Origin: Cognatazoarcus halotolerans
Lineage (GTDB): Bacteria; Pseudomonadota; Gammaproteobacteria; Burkholderiales; Rhodocyclaceae
Length of the DNA stretch: 64,000 bases
Direction: 5' to 3'
NCBI RefSeq assembly: GCF_009800965.1
Contig: NZ_WUAF01000010.1
Coordinates: 1 to 64,000 of the forward strand
In this document: piece after piece, positions 8,745-16,654 of the stretch
Layout of the letters: each line of letters begins with the position of its first letter
Numbering within the stretch: position 1 is the first letter of the stretch
Position numbers and translations under genes: made by a program
Notes under the pieces: generated by a model
What the model saw: the letters and a program-made list of their open reading frames with translations, nothing else
Database searches by the model: none
What the model was told of the DNA's origin: nothing

Positions 8745-9440
8745 ATGAACGAAAGCAAGATCAACGTCGCCGAGATTTTTCCTCGCCTGCCGCTATTCAG
8801 CGAGTTGTCCGAGAGCCAGCGCGCGGTGCTGCTCGAATCGACCCGCGTGAAGACGGTCGCCAAGGGCGAGCTGCTGTTTCAGCGCGGCGATGCGCCACAG
8901 GGTTTCTTCTACGTGATCTCGGGGCAGATCAAGCTGGCCTTTTCGTCGTCGGCGGGCAACGAGAAGGTGGTGGAGATCCTCGGGCCGAGCCAGAGCTTTG
9001 GCGAGGCGGTGATGTTCATGGACAAGCCCTACCCGGTCTTTGCCGAGGCGCTCAGCGAGGCGAACCTGCTGTTGGTCAAGCGCCAGGCGGTATTCGATCT
9101 GCTGGAGAGCGATCCCACCTTTGCGCGCAGCCTGCTCGCGGGCATGTCGATCCGCCTGCATACGCTGGTGCGCGATGTGGAATCCTACACCCTGCGCAGT
9201 GCGGTGCAGCGGGTGATCGGCTACCTGCTGCAGGAGGCGGGGGGCGCGCCGTGCTCGGCCGGGGGGCAGGACGTGGTGCATCTGCCGGCCAGCAAGCAGG
9301 TGATTGCCTCGCGGCTCAACCTCACCCCCGAGACCCTCTCGCGAACTTTCCACCTGCTGTCGGACGAGGGCCTGATCAAGGTCGAAGGCAAGGACATTCA
9401 GCTGCTCGATCTCAAGCGGCTTGCCGATTACGAGGATTGA
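8745..9440 (+). CDS. Crp/Fnr-family regulator, Dnr-like (no Fe-S cysteines)
   Basis: This 231-residue transcription factor has an N-terminal cyclic-nucleotide-type beta-roll (about 10-125), a dimer helix and a winged helix with recognition region ASKQVIASRLNLTPETLSRT (182-201). Unlike FNR it has no N-terminal cysteine cluster: the only cysteine is near residue 169. This fits the DNR/NnrR type of NO-responsive regulators better than an oxygen-sensing Fe-S FNR. Start 8745 is preferred to a longer reading because AGGAA lies just upstream. It is surrounded by denitrification genes whose promoters carry FNR/DNR dyads, so it is the likely local regulator. Its 3' end overlaps the convergent membrane gene by 29 bases. 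Confidence 0.82.
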   Translation: MNESKINVAEIFPRLPLFSELSESQRAVLLESTRVKTVAKGELLFQRGDAPQGFFYVISGQIKLAFSSSAGNEKVVEILGPSQSFGEAVMFMDKPYPVFAEALSEANLLLVKRQAVFDLLESDPTFARSLLAGMSIRLHTLVRDVESYTLRSAVQRVIGYLLQEAGGAPCSAGGQDVVHLPASKQVIASRLNLTPETLSRTFHLLSDEGLIKVEGKDIQLLDLKRLADYED

Positions 9441-10707
9441 TCGCACCCTCGCGATCGCGGCGTCGCAGGGGTTGGGCTTCGCCGAGCGATTGCCGGTAGC
9501 AGCGCAGCGCCTGTAGCAGATTGATCCCCAGCATGAGGTAGGAGCCGGCCACGAGCAGCCCCGCCAGCGGCGCGAGCGCACCAAACCAGAGGCATGCGAG
9601 TGCCGCGCCAAGCGAGAGCAGATGGATCTTGAAGTGCCGGCTCATGCGGGCTTCAGGGATGATCTGGTTCATCAGCGGTGCGCGGCAGCCCTGGTTGCTG
9701 AGGTGCAGCCACACCAGGAAGGGCACGATCTTGTAGAGCATGCCGATCATCACCGCGCCGAAGCCGCCATGCATGATCAGCATTCCGGCGGCGATTTCCC
9801 ATTGGGGCAGCTCGACCCACGGCGCCAGTGCGACCATCAGCGCAGCAGCCAAGGCGATCAGCATCGCGGTGCGCCAGAAGCGGAAGGTCGAGTCGATGCG
9901 GGCACGTTTTCGCTGGCGCTGGACATGCAGCGTGGCAAGGGCGAACACCGCGGTGCCGGCTGCGGCGAGCAGGTTGGCGAGCCAGCCGGGCACGCCCGGG
10001 ATCATGCCGGCAAGCAGCGCGGCGAAGAGCGCCGGCGCAAACCAGCTGCGCATCCAGGTCGGGTAGGCGGGGGTGAGCTGGAACATCGGCACCACCTGGT
10101 AGGCCGTACCGGCCAGCAGCAGCAGCCCCCAGCCGGCCAGCCCCCAGCGGGCATGCAGATCGTGCAGCGAGAGCGCCTGCAAGGTGGCCCAGCCACCGCG
10201 GGCCCAGGCCATCGCGGCACCGATGAGGACGGTGGCGAACAATGCGGCCAGCGCGAGGAACAGCCCCTGGCGCACGTCCCTGGCGCCACCCCCGCGCAGC
10301 AGCTTGATCACCCCGAGCACGGACATCGGAACCAGCCCGCCCGCGAGCAGCAGGCCGGCGAGCACATACAGGGTGGGCTCGGCGCTGAGAAAGCCGCCGA
10401 TCAGCGCCGCGGCGCCAAGAGTGATCGCGGCATGCACCAGCCCGCCTGTCAGGATCGGTCGCGGCACACCGCCGCCGACGGCCACCGGCAGCACCTGCAG
10501 CAGCGCGCCACACATCACCTGCAGCATGAAGCCCGCGGTAAAGGCATGGGTGAGCGCCAGCATCTGCGGCGTCCAGCGCGAGGCGAGGGCGTCGCCGGAG
10601 ACCGCGAGCAACAGGCCGGCCAGGATGCCGAATGCCGACCCGCTGAGAAAGAATCGCAACGGGAGCTGCAGCGGTGGCGTCTGCTCGAAATTCAGCCCGC
10701 CCTTCAT
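9412..10707 (-). CDS. Polytopic membrane protein, haem-copper-oxidase-like or NnrS-like
   Basis: The 431-residue protein has roughly twelve hydrophobic segments and almost no soluble domain. Possible metal-ligand histidines sit in or near membrane segments: LTHAFTAGFMLQVMCGALLQ, GLVHAAITLG, MHGGFGAVMIG and PFLVWLHLSNQG. The pattern resembles haem-copper oxidase subunit I-like and NnrS-like proteins found with denitrification genes, but I cannot assign a family with certainty. The start overlaps the DUF2249 stop by four bases, so it is the last gene of a three-gene operon (hemerythrin, DUF2249, membrane protein). A role in NO handling is inferred from context. Confidence 0.65.
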   Translation of the reverse strand: MKGGLNFEQTPPLQLPLRFFLSGSAFGILAGLLLAVSGDALASRWTPQMLALTHAFTAGFMLQVMCGALLQVLPVAVGGGVPRPILTGGLVHAAITLGAAALIGGFLSAEPTLYVLAGLLLAGGLVPMSVLGVIKLLRGGGARDVRQGLFLALAALFATVLIGAAMAWARGGWATLQALSLHDLHARWGLAGWGLLLLAGTAYQVVPMFQLTPAYPTWMRSWFAPALFAALLAGMIPGVPGWLANLLAAAGTAVFALATLHVQRQRKRARIDSTFRFWRTAMLIALAAALMVALAPWVELPQWEIAAGMLIMHGGFGAVMIGMLYKIVPFLVWLHLSNQGCRAPLMNQIIPEARMSRHFKIHLLSLGAALACLWFGALAPLAGLLVAGSYLMLGINLLQALRCYRQSLGEAQPLRRRDREGAINPRNRQAA

Positions 10708-10928
10708 TTTGCCCGGGTGATGCGGATCGCGAAGCTGCCGTCGGACTGCGCCTCGGCGTGGTGGGCATAGCCGTTCCGGGCGAGGATGTCGTAGAGCGGA
10801 AAGGGCTCGCGGTGAATCAACAGGACGACGGTCTCGTCGGGGCCGAGGGTGTCGACGGCCTCAAGGGTCATCTCCATCGGCTCGGGTGGCGGGCGCCAGC
10901 GTGCATCGACGATCTTCGGTTCGCTCAT
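10704..10928 (-). CDS. DUF2249 (TusA-like fold) protein
   Basis: The 74-residue protein begins MSEPKIVDARWRPPPEPME and ends with an R-I-T-R strand. This is the usual layout of DUF2249 proteins, which share the small alpha/beta fold of TusA. No catalytic cysteine is present, so sulfur transfer is unlikely. DUF2249 genes commonly sit beside hemerythrin and denitrification genes. The start at 10928 overlaps the hemerythrin stop by four bases, and the stop overlaps the next start by four bases, so all three genes are translationally coupled. Confidence 0.8.
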   Translation of the reverse strand: MSEPKIVDARWRPPPEPMEMTLEAVDTLGPDETVVLLIHREPFPLYDILARNGYAHHAEAQSDGSFAIRITRAK

Positions 10929-11380
10929 TGCGTTACCCTCCCGCTCGAAACCGCGTTTTCTATCTGGGTTACGAGAGCCTGGTCGCGCCCGACGGCCTGG
11001 TCGCACATCGGATAGAGCACATTCTCCTCCTTGAGGTTGTGCTGCTCCATGAGTACCAGCAGGGTGTCCGACACGTCCAGAAAGCGTTCCTGGTCTTCAG
11101 CTTGGGCCGCATCGAGCAACTCGGCGACGAGTTCGCGCATCTGCTCGTGCTCGATACGCATCATCCGGGTGGGACCGGCGGTCATGCCGGTGGCCTGCTC
11201 GAAGGCCGGGAACAGGGATGCTTCTTCAACCGCAAAGTGCGCCAGCAATTCTTCGGCGAAGCCTTGTGCGCTCGCCCTGCAAGCCGGCCACTGTTTGTCT
11301 TGGCTCTGGTGTTCGGCGGCGGCGAAAAGCTCATCGCACTTGCGATGGTGGCCGGCCAGGAGCTTCGAAGGTGTATTCAT
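10925..11380 (-). CDS. Hemerythrin (HHE) domain protein, first gene of a putative NO-response operon
   Basis: The 151-residue four-helix protein has predicted di-iron ligands in AGHHRKCDEL (10-19), LAHFAVEEASLFPAF (46-60), RIEHEQM (75-81) and EQHNLKEENVLYP (112-124). The start at 11380 is preferred because GGAG lies nine bases upstream; an in-frame ATG at 11395 has no such site. A nearly perfect FNR/DNR box is centred about 41 bases before a start point that would give a 24-base leader. It heads the operon with DUF2249 and the polytopic membrane protein. It is only distantly similar to the other hemerythrin at 7635-8180. Confidence 0.85.
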   Translation of the reverse strand: MNTPSKLLAGHHRKCDELFAAAEHQSQDKQWPACRASAQGFAEELLAHFAVEEASLFPAFEQATGMTAGPTRMMRIEHEQMRELVAELLDAAQAEDQERFLDVSDTLLVLMEQHNLKEENVLYPMCDQAVGRDQALVTQIENAVSSGRVTQ

Positions 11381-11438
11381 CGGTTGGATCTCCACGCATT
11401 CGTTTGACGCAGTTTGCGCGGGCTCAAAGTCCGATTAC

Positions 11439-11452
11439 TTGATGATGCTCAA
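11439..11452 (-). promoter_or_regulatory. FNR/DNR box for the hemerythrin operon
   Basis: TTGATGATGCTCAA matches the FNR consensus TTGAT-N4-ATCAA at nine of ten positions. Its centre is 65 bases upstream of the hemerythrin start codon. With class II spacing (-41.5), transcription would start near 11404 and leave a 24-base leader. Confidence 0.65.
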
Positions 11453-11811
11453 GAGCGGCGGGTGAAATCGACGCAGCGCCCGGATGCCCCTGGCCGCCAG
11501 GTGCTGCAGAGCCCGACCCCGGCTTGCCGACGCGGGACGCTTCCCGGAGCGCCTCCCGATGCTCGGGCAGGGCCTGGCGATACGATTCCTGGGGGTATCG
11601 CGAATCCCTTGAAATGCAAGGCATCGCACCAGTTGGCGCGGGCCTCGGAGCGAGCCTTCCTTGTCCGGCGTCAATTTTTTATCGCACTGCAATCGGTAAA
11701 TTGTCGGCTGCGACATAATGCCGCAGCAGGTGGCCAGGCCATGAGCCCGGGGAGAGCACCTGCCGCGGCGCTTACGAACCGCGCAGCAACGCGCTCAGGG
11801 AGAACCGCATC
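11453..11811. other. Intergenic region upstream of nosZ
   Basis: About 360 bases with no supported gene. It contains a candidate DNR box at 11661-11674 and, at 11701-11716, an imperfect dyad TTGTCGGCTGCGACAT whose arms are too far apart for an FNR site. The rest shows no recognisable structure. Confidence 0.5.
11661..11674 (+). promoter_or_regulatory. Candidate DNR/FNR box before nosZ
   Basis: TTGTCCGGCGTCAA fits the relaxed pattern TTG-N8-CAA with a GTCAA right half, as in many DNR sites, but the left half is degenerate. Class II spacing would put the start near 11709, giving a leader of about 100 bases before nosZ. Confidence 0.4.
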
Positions 11812-13758
11812 ATGGCGAACGAGCAGGACAAACCCTTGGACTCAAACCCCAATCTGGGGCGCAGGAAATTTCTAAATACCGCGGCGCTCGCGGGTCTCAC
11901 CGGCGCGGGTCTTTCGGTTGGCCTCTCGTCATGCAAGCAGGAAGCGGCCGCACCGGCTGCTGCGCCTGCTGCCGCGCCCAAGGCTCACGCCGAGGTGGCC
12001 GAGGTCGGCAAGTATGAAGTTGCGCCGGGTCAGCTCGACGAGTACTACGCCTTCTCGAGTGGCGGCCACTCGGGCGAATGTCGCATCTACGGCCTGCCTT
12101 CTGGCCGCGAAATCAAGCGCATCCCGGTGTTCAACATGGACTGTCTGGTCGGTTGGGGTACGACCAACGAGTCGAAGGCCATTCTGGGCACCAAGCCCAA
12201 CGGCACGCCGAAATACACCACGGGCGATACCCACCACGTCCACCCTTCGTACACCGACGGTACCTACGACGGCAAGTACATGTTCGTGAATGACAAGATC
12301 CACGGTCGCCTGGCACGTATCCGCATGGATACCATGGAGACCGACAAGATCACCGAACTGCCGAACGTCCAGGGCTTCCACGGCACCTTCCCCGACAAGC
12401 GCGACCCGGTCGATGAGGCGGTCAATCACACCACGCGCGTGTTCTGCGGCGCGGAGTTCTCGATTCCGCTGCCCAACGACGGCCGCGACCTGGAGGACGC
12501 AAGCAAGTACAAGTCCCTGTTTACCTGCGTCGATGCCGAGACCATGGAAGTGCGCTGGCAGGCGCTCATCGACGGCAACTGCGACCTCGTGGCGAGTTCC
12601 TACGATGGCAAGCTGGCGGCGACCAACCAGTACAACACCGAGATGGGTGTGCACTACGAAGAGATGATGGCGGTTGAGATGGACGCCTGCCTGTTCTTCA
12701 ACGTCGCCCGTATCGAAGAGGCCGTGAAGGCTGGCAAGTTCACCACCATCGGCTCCTCCAAGGTGCCGGTCGTGGATGGCACCCGCGCCTCCAACGCCGA
12801 TCCCAAGACCGCGCTGATCTGCACCGTACCGATTCCCAAGAACCCGCACGGCGTGAACATCAGCCCCGACGGCAAGTACTACGTGTGCTCGGGCAAACTC
12901 TCGCCCACCGCTTCGGTGATCGACCATTCGCTGGTGCTGAAGTGGTTCGACGGCGAGCTGGCCAACGCCCGCGACGCGGTGGTTGCGGAACCCGAGATCG
13001 GTCTCGGCCCCCTGCATACCGGCTTCGACAACAAGGGCAATGCCTACACCACGCTCTTCCTCGACAGCCAGATCGTCAAGTGGAACGTCGAGGCCGCGAT
13101 CAAGTCCTTCCAGGGTGACAAGGAAGCCAAGCCGGTGCTCGACCGCATCGACGTGCATTACCAGCCGGGCCACGGCTTCACCTCGATGGGTGAAACCAAG
13201 GAGTCCGACGGCCGCTTCTTCGTTTCGGACAACAAGTTCTCCAAGGACCGCTTCCTGCCGGTTGGCCCGCTGCACGCCGAAACCGCGCAGCTGATCGACA
13301 TCAGCGGCGACAAGATGAAGCTGGTGGCCGACCACTCGGTATATTCCGAGCCGCACGACTCGATCATCATCCGCCGCGACATCATCAAGACGCGCCAGAT
13401 CTACAACCTGGACGAATTCCCGCTGGCGACCAAGGATCCCAAGGATTCGGGTGTGACTCGCAATGGCAAGAAAGTCACCGTCAGGATGACCAGCCAGGCA
13501 CCGGCCTTCAGCCTGCGGGAGTTCAAGGTCAAGAAGGGTGACGAGGTCACCATCATCCTTACCAACCTCGACAAGGTGGAGGATTTGACGCACGCGATGG
13601 CGATCCCGAAGTACGACATCAACTTCATCGTCAACCCGCAGCAGACCCAGTCGGTGACCTTCATCGCCGACAAGCCGGGTGTGTACTGGTGCTACTGCAC
13701 CAACTTCTGTCACGCGCTTCACCTCGAGATGCGCTCGCGCATGATCGTCGAGGCCTGA
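11812..13758 (+). CDS. nosZ: Nitrous-oxide reductase NosZ (clade I, Tat-exported)
   Basis: NosZ reduces N2O to N2 in the periplasm using the CuZ and CuA copper centres. The 648-residue protein starts with a Tat signal (GRRKFLN at 16-22 before a hydrophobic stretch), which marks the clade I type. The beta-propeller carries CuZ histidines such as those in GDTHHVHPSY, GPLHTGFDNKG, QPGHGFTSMG and YSEPHDS. The C-terminal cupredoxin domain has the CuA site CTNFCHALHLEM (629-640) with C629, C633, H637 and M640. The start is supported by the Tat signal directly after it. It has its own upstream region and a strong terminator after it, so it can be expressed separately from nosR. Confidence 0.98.
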   Translation: MANEQDKPLDSNPNLGRRKFLNTAALAGLTGAGLSVGLSSCKQEAAAPAAAPAAAPKAHAEVAEVGKYEVAPGQLDEYYAFSSGGHSGECRIYGLPSGREIKRIPVFNMDCLVGWGTTNESKAILGTKPNGTPKYTTGDTHHVHPSYTDGTYDGKYMFVNDKIHGRLARIRMDTMETDKITELPNVQGFHGTFPDKRDPVDEAVNHTTRVFCGAEFSIPLPNDGRDLEDASKYKSLFTCVDAETMEVRWQALIDGNCDLVASSYDGKLAATNQYNTEMGVHYEEMMAVEMDACLFFNVARIEEAVKAGKFTTIGSSKVPVVDGTRASNADPKTALICTVPIPKNPHGVNISPDGKYYVCSGKLSPTASVIDHSLVLKWFDGELANARDAVVAEPEIGLGPLHTGFDNKGNAYTTLFLDSQIVKWNVEAAIKSFQGDKEAKPVLDRIDVHYQPGHGFTSMGETKESDGRFFVSDNKFSKDRFLPVGPLHAETAQLIDISGDKMKLVADHSVYSEPHDSIIIRRDIIKTRQIYNLDEFPLATKDPKDSGVTRNGKKVTVRMTSQAPAFSLREFKVKKGDEVTIILTNLDKVEDLTHAMAIPKYDINFIVNPQQTQSVTFIADKPGVYWCYCTNFCHALHLEMRSRMIVEA

Positions 13759-13865
13759 TCCGGCGTGCTCAATACATCGCCCCGGCCAGCGACCCGCGCG
13801 GTCGCCGGCCGGTGGCGGTGACAGTGGAACTCTCGGCCGGAGAGCCTCCACGATAAAGTGATTTC

Positions 13866-13892
13866 GGGGGCCTCGGGCCCCCACTTTTTTTT
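13866..13892 (+). terminator. Rho-independent terminator after nosZ
   Basis: A 7-bp perfect stem GGGGGCC/GGCCCCC with loop TCG is followed closely by a run of eight T. It separates nosZ from the nosR operon. Confidence 0.85.
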
Positions 13893-13907
13893 GATTGACG
13901 GCAGCTC

Positions 13908-13921
13908 TTGACTCGAAACAA
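13908..13921 (+). promoter_or_regulatory. Candidate FNR/DNR box before nosR
   Basis: TTGACTCGAAACAA matches TTGAT-N4-ATCAA at eight of ten positions. It lies directly after the nosZ terminator. Class II spacing would give a start near 13956 and a 30-base leader to the nosR ATG at 13986. Confidence 0.45.
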
Positions 13922-13985
13922 GGCGCGGTGCCGAGACAAACATTAGCATTTGCGCATGCTTGAATACATCACGAGGCGCACCCCA

Positions 13986-16148
13986 ATGTCTTCCCTCGCA
14001 GCACTTCGAAATCTCGCCCTCGCGCTCGCATGCGGCCTCTTGGCCGGCTTCGCGCAGGCCAATTCCTATGAAGCGAAACTGCCGCCGGAGCTGACTTCGT
14101 CGCCGCGCATGTGCGACTACGCGCCGTGTGCGGACGTGATCCCCGGTGCCGACAGCTTCTCGGAGCGAAAGGGGCAGCCCAGCTACGTCGAGGCCTACAA
14201 GACGGTCGACGGGCAGAAGAAGCTCCTCGGCTACGTGATGCTGTCGACCGACATCACCGATATCCCGGCCTATTCGGGCAAGCCGGTGGTGACCCTGATC
14301 GGCATGGATACGAGCGGCCACTTCGCCGGCGTGAAGGTGCTCAAGCACTCGGAGCCGATCCTGCTGCTGGGCATTCCCGAAGAGGCGCTGATCGAGTTCA
14401 ACAACCAGTACCTCGGCAAGTTCGTCGGCGACAACATCGAGATCGGACGTTCGCGGCCCGAGGAGAACATCATCGGCCTCGATGCGATCACCGGCGCGAC
14501 CGTGACCGTGATCGCCCAGAACCAGGTGATGATGCTGTCGGGTGGCGAGATCGCCAAGCAGGTCGGCATTCTCAAGCCGACGATCCGCCCGCAGGCGAAG
14601 TTCATCGACACCAAGAGCGCACCGAACTGGCAGCAACTGGTGGAAGAGGGCAGCGTGAAGCGACTCATCGTCTCTGCCGAGGAGGTCGGCCTGCCGCATC
14701 GTGACAAGCCGTACATCGACATGTGGTTCGGCTATCTCAACCAGCCCACGGTCGGCCGCGCGATCCTCGGCGACGGTCCCTACAACAGCCTGATGAGTCG
14801 TCTCAAGGAAGGCGACCACGCGCTGTTCATGATTCGCACCGATGGTGTCGAATCCTTCAAGGGCTCGGGCTTCGTCCGCGGAGGCATCTACGACCGCGTG
14901 CAGGTGCGCCAGGAGCGCGACGCCTTCACCTTCCGCGACACCGACTACTACAACCTCTACGGCATCGCCGCGCCGGGTGCGCCGGCCTTCAACGAATCGG
15001 CGATCTTCATCGTTCGCTCGAAGGCATTCTCGGCGGCCTATCCGTGGAAGCTGGTGTTCCTCGCCAACAAGATGGACAAGGCCACCGGGGCCAAGACCTT
15101 TGCCAACTTCGACACCGAATACTGGCTGCCGGCCGCCTACATGGAAGGCGGGCGTCCGACCGTCGTCAAGCCCGACCCGGTGTGGCTCAAGATCTGGAAG
15201 GACCGCATCGTCTCCATCGTCGCCTTCACCGCCTTGCTGGTCGCCATCGCAGTGGTCTATGCCAGCCGCGACACGCTGGTGAGGCGCTCGACGCGCAAGA
15301 ACAAATGGCCGGTGAATGCGTTCAAGTACGCTGGCTGGGTGGTGAGTATCGGCTTCGTCGGCTTCGGCCTGCTCGCGCAACCCTCGATCACGCAGGTGCT
15401 GACCTGGTTCCACTCGCTGCTGTTCCAGTGGAAGTGGGAACTGTTCCTCTCCGATCCCTTCATCTTCATCTTCTGGATCTTCATCATCGTCACCGTGTTC
15501 CTGTGGGGCAGGGGATTGTTCTGCGGCTGGGCCTGCCCCTTCGGCTCGCTGTCGGAGCTGCTCTACAAGGTCGGTGGCTGGGTTGGGCTCAAGCGCTTCC
15601 AGTTCAAGGTGCCCAAGCCCTTGCACGACAAGCTCAAGTGGATCAAGTACGGCATCTTCTTCGGCCTGCTGGCGGTGAGCATGTTCTCGATGGGGCTGGC
15701 CGAGAAGCTGGCCGAGGTCGAGCCCTTCAAGACCACCTTCCTGGTCGGGCTGTTCAACCGCAGCTGGCCCTACACCCTGTTCGCAGCCGGTCTGCTGGGC
15801 CTGTCGATCTTTACCGAGCGGCCGTTCTGCAAGTACCTGTGCCCGCTGGGTGCGGGCCTGGCGATGCCTTCGACCTTCCGCTGGTTCGGGCTCAAGCGCA
15901 AGCAGGAGTGCGATACCTGCAAGGCTTGCGCGGTCGGCTGTGGCTCCTCGGCGATCGACAAGGATGGCCGCATCGATCAGCGCGAGTGCCTGCTGTGCCT
16001 CGACTGCATGGTCTATTACTATGAAGACCACGCCTGCCCGCCGCTGGCGCAGGAGCGCAAGCGTCGCACCAAGGCGGGGTTGCCGCTCACGCCGATCGGC
16101 GCCAACGGTTACTACATTCCGATCAAGCCGATGCCGGCTGCCAAGTGA
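13986..16148 (+). CDS. nosR: NosR, flavoprotein and Fe-S membrane regulator/electron donor for NosZ
   Basis: NosR is a polytopic membrane protein needed for nos expression and for keeping NosZ active, probably by electron transfer. The 720-residue protein has a signal peptide and a periplasmic FMN-binding domain with the flavin-attachment motif GLDAITGATVT. Several membrane helices follow, with two cysteine motifs (CGWACPFGS and CKYLCPLGAG). The C-terminal domain has two 4Fe-4S clusters (CDTCKACAVGC and CLLCLDC). The start MSSLAALRN at 13986 is preferred because a signal peptide follows at once; an in-frame ATG upstream would add 12 residues. It begins the nosR-orf-nosDFYL operon. Confidence 0.97.
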   Translation: MSSLAALRNLALALACGLLAGFAQANSYEAKLPPELTSSPRMCDYAPCADVIPGADSFSERKGQPSYVEAYKTVDGQKKLLGYVMLSTDITDIPAYSGKPVVTLIGMDTSGHFAGVKVLKHSEPILLLGIPEEALIEFNNQYLGKFVGDNIEIGRSRPEENIIGLDAITGATVTVIAQNQVMMLSGGEIAKQVGILKPTIRPQAKFIDTKSAPNWQQLVEEGSVKRLIVSAEEVGLPHRDKPYIDMWFGYLNQPTVGRAILGDGPYNSLMSRLKEGDHALFMIRTDGVESFKGSGFVRGGIYDRVQVRQERDAFTFRDTDYYNLYGIAAPGAPAFNESAIFIVRSKAFSAAYPWKLVFLANKMDKATGAKTFANFDTEYWLPAAYMEGGRPTVVKPDPVWLKIWKDRIVSIVAFTALLVAIAVVYASRDTLVRRSTRKNKWPVNAFKYAGWVVSIGFVGFGLLAQPSITQVLTWFHSLLFQWKWELFLSDPFIFIFWIFIIVTVFLWGRGLFCGWACPFGSLSELLYKVGGWVGLKRFQFKVPKPLHDKLKWIKYGIFFGLLAVSMFSMGLAEKLAEVEPFKTTFLVGLFNRSWPYTLFAAGLLGLSIFTERPFCKYLCPLGAGLAMPSTFRWFGLKRKQECDTCKACAVGCGSSAIDKDGRIDQRECLLCLDCMVYYYEDHACPPLAQERKRRTKAGLPLTPIGANGYYIPIKPMPAAK

Positions 16149-16181
16149 AGGGGCGTTCGATCATGATCATGGGGAGAGAAA

Positions 16182-16610
16182 ATGGTTAATCCGACAATGC
16201 CAACCGATCCGGTCGATCCGCCATATGCTGGCCGGGAGGGGCTGATCGGCAGGTTCGCTGCCGAGGCCTGGGATCATCTGTGGCCGTGGAGCCGCGCCGG
16301 CTTCCAGCGCCAGCGGGCCGTGCAGGCGGCGGGAGTGGCGCTCGGCGTGGCGGCGAGCGTGATGTGGATCGTGGCCGCGATGGGGCGGCTCGAAGCGGGC
16401 GCGGTGATCGGCTGGTGGTTCGGCTGGAGCGTGTTCGAAGTGATCGTGCGCCTTGGCGCCAAGCCTTATGTGAAGGAAGGCCCCTGGTGGGGCGCCCGCT
16501 ACCGCGCCGCTTCGGTGATGGATATGATCTGCTACGTGTCTTTCAAGAATCTCCTGATCGGTGCGGTGCTGTTCCTTTCGCTGAAGAGCTTCGGCCTGCT
16601 CACTGTCTGA
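16182..16610 (+). CDS. Small membrane protein of the nos operon, unknown function
   Basis: The 142-residue protein has a polar N-terminus, then hydrophobic segments near residues 47-67, 70-88 and 111-138. The amphipathic region between them includes VRLGAKPYVKEGPWWG. No cysteine motif or known domain is recognised. A GGGGAGA ribosome site precedes the ATG. It lies 33 bases after nosR and 44 before nosD on the same strand, so it is almost certainly part of the nos operon. A role in NosR or NosDFY membrane assembly is possible but speculative. Confidence 0.65.
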   Translation: MVNPTMPTDPVDPPYAGREGLIGRFAAEAWDHLWPWSRAGFQRQRAVQAAGVALGVAASVMWIVAAMGRLEAGAVIGWWFGWSVFEVIVRLGAKPYVKEGPWWGARYRAASVMDMICYVSFKNLLIGAVLFLSLKSFGLLTV

Positions 16611-16654
16611 GCGCGACCCGAACACTCAGATACCAAGGGTATGCAGCCCGAACA

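Noticed and set aside
11701-11716. Dyad TTGTCGGCTGCGACAT before nosZ as an FNR site
   Set aside because: The arms are two bases too far apart for an FNR/DNR site; only an unexplained inverted repeat.
11929-13884. Very long open frame on the minus strand opposite nosZ
   Set aside because: It is a GC-rich mirror of nosZ codons with no recognisable domain, and nosZ on the plus strand is unmistakable.
13719-16031. Open frame of 770 codons opposite nosR
   Set aside because: It is a shadow of nosR without any known motif.
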